NCBI RefSeq assembly: GCF_003815775.1
Contig: NZ_CP033927.1
Span: forward strand, 1-30,209
DNA: 30,209 nucleotides
Direction: 5' to 3'
DNA from: Chryseobacterium joostei
Lineage (GTDB): Bacteria; Bacteroidota; Bacteroidia; Flavobacteriales; Weeksellaceae
Both the position numbers and the translations under genes were made by a program. Under the pieces are notes generated by a model, which saw only the letters and a list, made by a program, of their open reading frames with translations, had not been told where the DNA came from and searched no databases. Positions 27,361 to 30,209 of the stretch are shown in pieces; positions within the stretch are counted from its first letter, which is position 1, and each line of letters begins with the position of its first letter.

Positions 27361-29583
27361 ATGAAGTCCAAACAATCTTTTATTCTTTTTTCTGTGATAT
27401 TTTACTTTGCTGCCTTTTTCGTCTTATCATCTGTTATAATGGATGATACAATTGATGGAAATGCAATACATAAGTGGACATCCCGGAGAGATATTTCTGA
27501 AAATCAGCTTAAATTTTTTATGATTATGCCTTTAATAATTATTGCTAATTTTAGTAAAAACTATTCTGAAAAGCTCCCAAAGATTGAGAATATTACAGTA
27601 ATAGGATTGGTAAGCTTAGCAATACTTTTTATCCCTGCCAATTTTTTAATCTTTCTTCCCAGGGCTGCTATTGTAGGTATTTATTTTCTATGTTTTGCTA
27701 CTAACCTGGGTCTCGCTTTTATGATTGGGACTTATCTTTTTTCTAAAAAAGCTATTCGAGACCAATTTAATGATGAGAATGAGACATTTGAGCAAACAAG
27801 GGAAAAAATTGAGACTCCCTTTTCTTTGAACCTGGAATATGAATTTTACTTTGAAGGTAAATGGAATAAGGGTTGGGTTAATTTAATAAATGTATTTGCC
27901 GGAATTTGGATTTTTGGTCTTATGAATAGTGGAAAATCATTTACCTGGTTTTTACAAGCAATTTATCAATTTATTAAAAAGGACTATACTTTAGCAGTTT
28001 TTGATTATAAATTTCCTGAACTTACGAATATCACCTATAAAATGCATAAAAGGTTAAAATCAAAGAATAATTTCTTTGTCCTTTGTTTGGATGATGCAAC
28101 AGTAAGTAATAGGTGTAATCCTATTTCTAACCGCTATATAAAATCCGTCCAGGATATGGATGTTCTTTCAGAGATTTTTATAAAAAGTAATAATAATCAA
28201 TTTGATAAATTTTTTGATGGCTCCGCTCAGGGTATTTTGACTGCAATTATGTATATATTACGAGTATGGGAGAGAAAACATGGTATTCCTGTTTGTTCTG
28301 TTTCTCATGCTATGATTCTTTCTTCTGTAAAAATTGATTATCTCCTTCCTCAGCTTCTTTCTCAACGAGATATATTAGCACAAGTAACGTCTGTTAGGGA
28401 CGGATTTTTAGCTGCTGAGTCTTCAAGTGGACAGCTAGCCGGACAGCTCGGAAGTTTAGCAAATAATTTAAGAAGTTTAATCAGTAAGGATATTCTATAT
28501 ATCTTAAGTGGGAATGATTTTGATTTGGAGCTAAATAATCCGGATAATCCAAAAATATTGTGTATTGGTTCTTCACAAAAGAAAGCACAAATTACAGCTC
28601 CTATTGTCAGCGTATTTTTTGAAATAATTGCGAGAGAAACTAACGTAGTTAATAAAAAAAGGTCGCCTTTTATGATTCTTGGGGACGAATTTGCAAGGGT
28701 TTTCTTTAAATCTCTTCCGGAATATGTATCTTCCGGAAGGTCTAACCAATGTGGAATTATGGCAGGAATGCAAGGAATACCACAATTAGAGGAAAGATTG
28801 AAAAAGGAAGTATCTTCCGCTATTGTAGATATTACGGCAAATCTTATCTGTGGTAAGGCAGGAAATGAGACTGCTAAGTATGTATCTGAAAGAATTGGTA
28901 AAACCAATCAAAAAAGAACAAATCTGCAGGAAAGCGCAGAAGGTGAATATTCTTTTAATCATGGAACTGACAAGGACTACCTTGTTTCACAATCTAGAAT
29001 TTCTACGCTCGGAGTCGGTGAATTTTGTGGAACTATTGTTGACGAATACAACCTAAAAATAAAGCAAAAGAGATTTTTTGGTCGTTTCCTTTTCGATAAA
29101 AACATCACCCCTATATTGGAAGATAATAACGAAATAGAGAAACTTATAAAACCTGACCCAGTAAGAGTAGAGCATTTCTTCCAATTACATAAAAATGAAA
29201 TGGAAACTTACGGTTTTTTCGATACCATATCTTCTACAAAGAGTGGTGAATTATACCAAAAAATTTATATTTTTGATTTTTATATTCTATTTTTAGAATT
29301 AGACCTGGATGGTTTAGAAAATCTTATTTACAAAGATTTAAGTTCAAGGGAACTCCGGGAGATAGAAGAACTTAAAGAAATCGTTTATGAACGACTTAGA
29401 AAAAAAATAGAAAGTAATGAGATTGATAAGTTTTTGACAGACCATCAAAATCAGTTATATGACCAAATTGAGGAAATTGTAAGAGCTGAATATTTTGAAA
29501 TGATGGGAAAAAAAATACAGGATGATTTATTTAATGTAGAAAACAAGACAGAAACCTTAATTACTAAAGAAGAATTATTTTAA
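27361..29583 (+). CDS. virD4: VirD4-type coupling protein (TraG/TraD family)
   Basis: This 740-residue ATPase recruits the relaxase-DNA complex to the secretion channel. Four hydrophobic segments in residues 5-125 anchor it in the membrane (for example FILFSVIFYFAAFFVLSSVI). The Walker A sequence GLMNSGKS is at residues 186-193. Walker B is FMILGDEF with Asp442-Glu443, followed by a TraG/TraD C-terminal region (YVSSGRSNQCGIMAGMQGIP, then TANLICGKAGNETAKYVSER). The last 150 residues are a charged helical tail with no recognised domain, probably for cargo binding. It is transcribed away from the tra operon, an unusual position since it is often inside the mob or tra operon. Its stop shares one base with the next start (TAATG). 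Confidence 0.93.
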   Translation: MKSKQSFILFSVIFYFAAFFVLSSVIMDDTIDGNAIHKWTSRRDISENQLKFFMIMPLIIIANFSKNYSEKLPKIENITVIGLVSLAILFIPANFLIFLPRAAIVGIYFLCFATNLGLAFMIGTYLFSKKAIRDQFNDENETFEQTREKIETPFSLNLEYEFYFEGKWNKGWVNLINVFAGIWIFGLMNSGKSFTWFLQAIYQFIKKDYTLAVFDYKFPELTNITYKMHKRLKSKNNFFVLCLDDATVSNRCNPISNRYIKSVQDMDVLSEIFIKSNNNQFDKFFDGSAQGILTAIMYILRVWERKHGIPVCSVSHAMILSSVKIDYLLPQLLSQRDILAQVTSVRDGFLAAESSSGQLAGQLGSLANNLRSLISKDILYILSGNDFDLELNNPDNPKILCIGSSQKKAQITAPIVSVFFEIIARETNVVNKKRSPFMILGDEFARVFFKSLPEYVSSGRSNQCGIMAGMQGIPQLEERLKKEVSSAIVDITANLICGKAGNETAKYVSERIGKTNQKRTNLQESAEGEYSFNHGTDKDYLVSQSRISTLGVGEFCGTIVDEYNLKIKQKRFFGRFLFDKNITPILEDNNEIEKLIKPDPVRVEHFFQLHKNEMETYGFFDTISSTKSGELYQKIYIFDFYILFLELDLDGLENLIYKDLSSRELREIEELKEIVYERLRKKIESNEIDKFLTDHQNQLYDQIEEIVRAEYFEMMGKKIQDDLFNVENKTETLITKEELF

Positions 29584-29927
29584 TGCAAGAGCTTACTGAT
29601 ATAGAAATTAAAGAACTAAAAATTGACCTGGATAAAAAAGTAGGGGATCTTTCATTTTTAGGCGAACGCTTAAAATTGATTCGTGAAGAACTAAAAAGCC
29701 AGGGAGACATTACCTGCAGCAAAACAGAGATTGTTAACAAAATTGTATTTGGAACTAAAAATGACCGGATGAACCTTGCCAGGATAGAAAGCGGAAAATA
29801 TGGAAATTTAAAAAATATATATAAACTAATTTTCTTCTATTACTTAAAAGGTGTTAACCCGGAATGGATAATTATAGAAGATAACTCTAAAATTAAAAAG
29901 TATATAAAGAAAGTTAGTCTTTGTTAA
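29583..29927 (+). CDS. Helix-turn-helix protein coupled to the coupling protein
   Basis: This 114-residue protein has residues about 22-90 that look like an XRE-type DNA-binding domain. It has an opening helix (LGERLKLIREELKS), a spacer with polar insertion (QGDITCSKTEIVNKIV), the recognition pattern with ARIESGKYGNLKNIYKLI, and GVNPEWIIIED, which is typical of the end of such domains. The short insertion between the first two helices makes the fold less standard. Stop-start overlap with the coupling-protein gene places it in the same transcript. By position it is the best candidate for binding the palindrome at 27327 and controlling both directions; that is inference. Confidence 0.65.
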   Translation: MQELTDIEIKELKIDLDKKVGDLSFLGERLKLIREELKSQGDITCSKTEIVNKIVFGTKNDRMNLARIESGKYGNLKNIYKLIFFYYLKGVNPEWIIIEDNSKIKKYIKKVSLC

Positions 29928-29938
29928 AGTGAATGAAG

Positions 29939-29970
29939 AAAGCCCTTGTTTATTACAGGGGCTTTTGTTT
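29939..29970. terminator. Terminator after the coupling-protein operon
   Basis: AAGCCC (29940-29945) pairs with GGGCTT (29959-29964) around a 13-base loop, followed by TTGTTTT. On the minus strand the same stem would follow the stop of the gene at 29970, so it may serve both directions. Confidence 0.75.
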
Positions 29971-30200
29971 TATGTATTTCCTATCCTTATGACGTAGACT
30001 CCTACCAGGTGAGTAAAATAAGTTTTCTTTTCTGTTTCTTTATCCTGATAGACTTCGCTTCTTAAAATACATGCAATCTTATAAATTGCTGATTTATTTA
30101 AATTTTCAATCTGCGAAATGTATTTATTGTAAAAGCTTATTTCAAAAACTTCTGATTTTCTCCGGTGTAGAGCTAAAACTTCAATAGTTCTTTTCTTCAT
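29970..30200 (-). CDS. Small hypothetical protein at the window edge
   Basis: This protein (76 residues from MKKRTIEVLALH) is unrecognised. It is basic, with an amphipathic N-terminus, a central helix (QIENLNKSAIYKIACILRSE) and a beta-rich end (YFTHLVGVYVIRIG). The frame is open through the remaining 9 bases of the window, so the true start could lie outside. It is convergent with the coupling-protein operon. Confidence 0.5.
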   Translation of the reverse strand: MKKRTIEVLALHRRKSEVFEISFYNKYISQIENLNKSAIYKIACILRSEVYQDKETEKKTYFTHLVGVYVIRIGNT

Positions 30201-30209
30201 TCCATTGGA

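Noticed and set aside
28362..28907. 181-residue minus-strand frame antisense to the coupling-protein gene
   Set aside because: It is a shadow of a strongly conserved ATPase region with no start context or family match.

Overview
The window looks like the backbone of a conjugative plasmid (or a plasmid-like integrative element) from a low-GC member of the Bacteroidota, most likely a flavobacterium of the Chryseobacterium/Elizabethkingia/Riemerella type. The reasons are an AT-rich composition (about 30% GC by eye), a transfer operon of the Bacteroides tra type (traE, F, G, I, J, K, M, N, O, Q), and several promoters with the Bacteroidota -7 box TAnnTTTG in place of sigma70 boxes. I see no rRNA, tRNA, CRISPR array, complete insertion sequence, resistance gene or obvious cargo. 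The host assignment is inference.

Layout. (1) 88-5376, minus strand: a mobilisation operon of mobC, a 1330-residue MOBP-type relaxase with a duplicated C-terminal region, and two small genes. (2) 5377-6956: an AT-rich intergenic region, a small winged-helix protein resembling half of a Rep initiator, a terminator and an orphan gene. (3) 7084-8513: an iteron array (oriV) touching the 3' end of a Rep_3-like initiator gene, with a possible tiny RNA on the other side of rep. (4) 8602-10933, minus: a partition operon (parA, a ribbon-helix-helix partner and three small genes). (5) 10991-15382, minus: an accessory block of mostly unrecognised small genes plus ssb. It holds two nearly identical 592-bp non-coding repeats, each containing a roughly 400-bp giant foldback and each sitting directly upstream of a gene run. 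(6) 15383-17459: a small gene, a lytic transglycosylase, an XRE regulator and a predicted small RNA. (7) 17496-27302, minus: the type IV secretion operon, led by a degenerate Toprim-like gene. (8) 27361-29927, plus: the VirD4-type coupling protein and a helix-turn-helix gene, divergent from the tra operon around a palindromic operator. (9) One small minus gene at the end.

How it fits together. Rep and the iterons replicate the element and ParA with its partner segregate it. MobC and the relaxase process oriT, the coupling protein hands the relaxase-DNA complex to the TraE-TraQ channel, and the transglycosylase opens the peptidoglycan. The ssb block, its repeated upstream foldbacks and a shared operator motif look like a leading region expressed early in the recipient. 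My main hypothesis is that the foldbacks act on single-stranded DNA, like the Frpo promoter of plasmid F. A hairpin at 13163-13205 with ATCCTG on both strands is a possible nick region.

Most striking: the 592-bp foldback repeats, a four-copy operator motif upstream of the accessory genes, two candidate small RNAs, and a near absence of GATC (4 sites found by eye in 30 kb).
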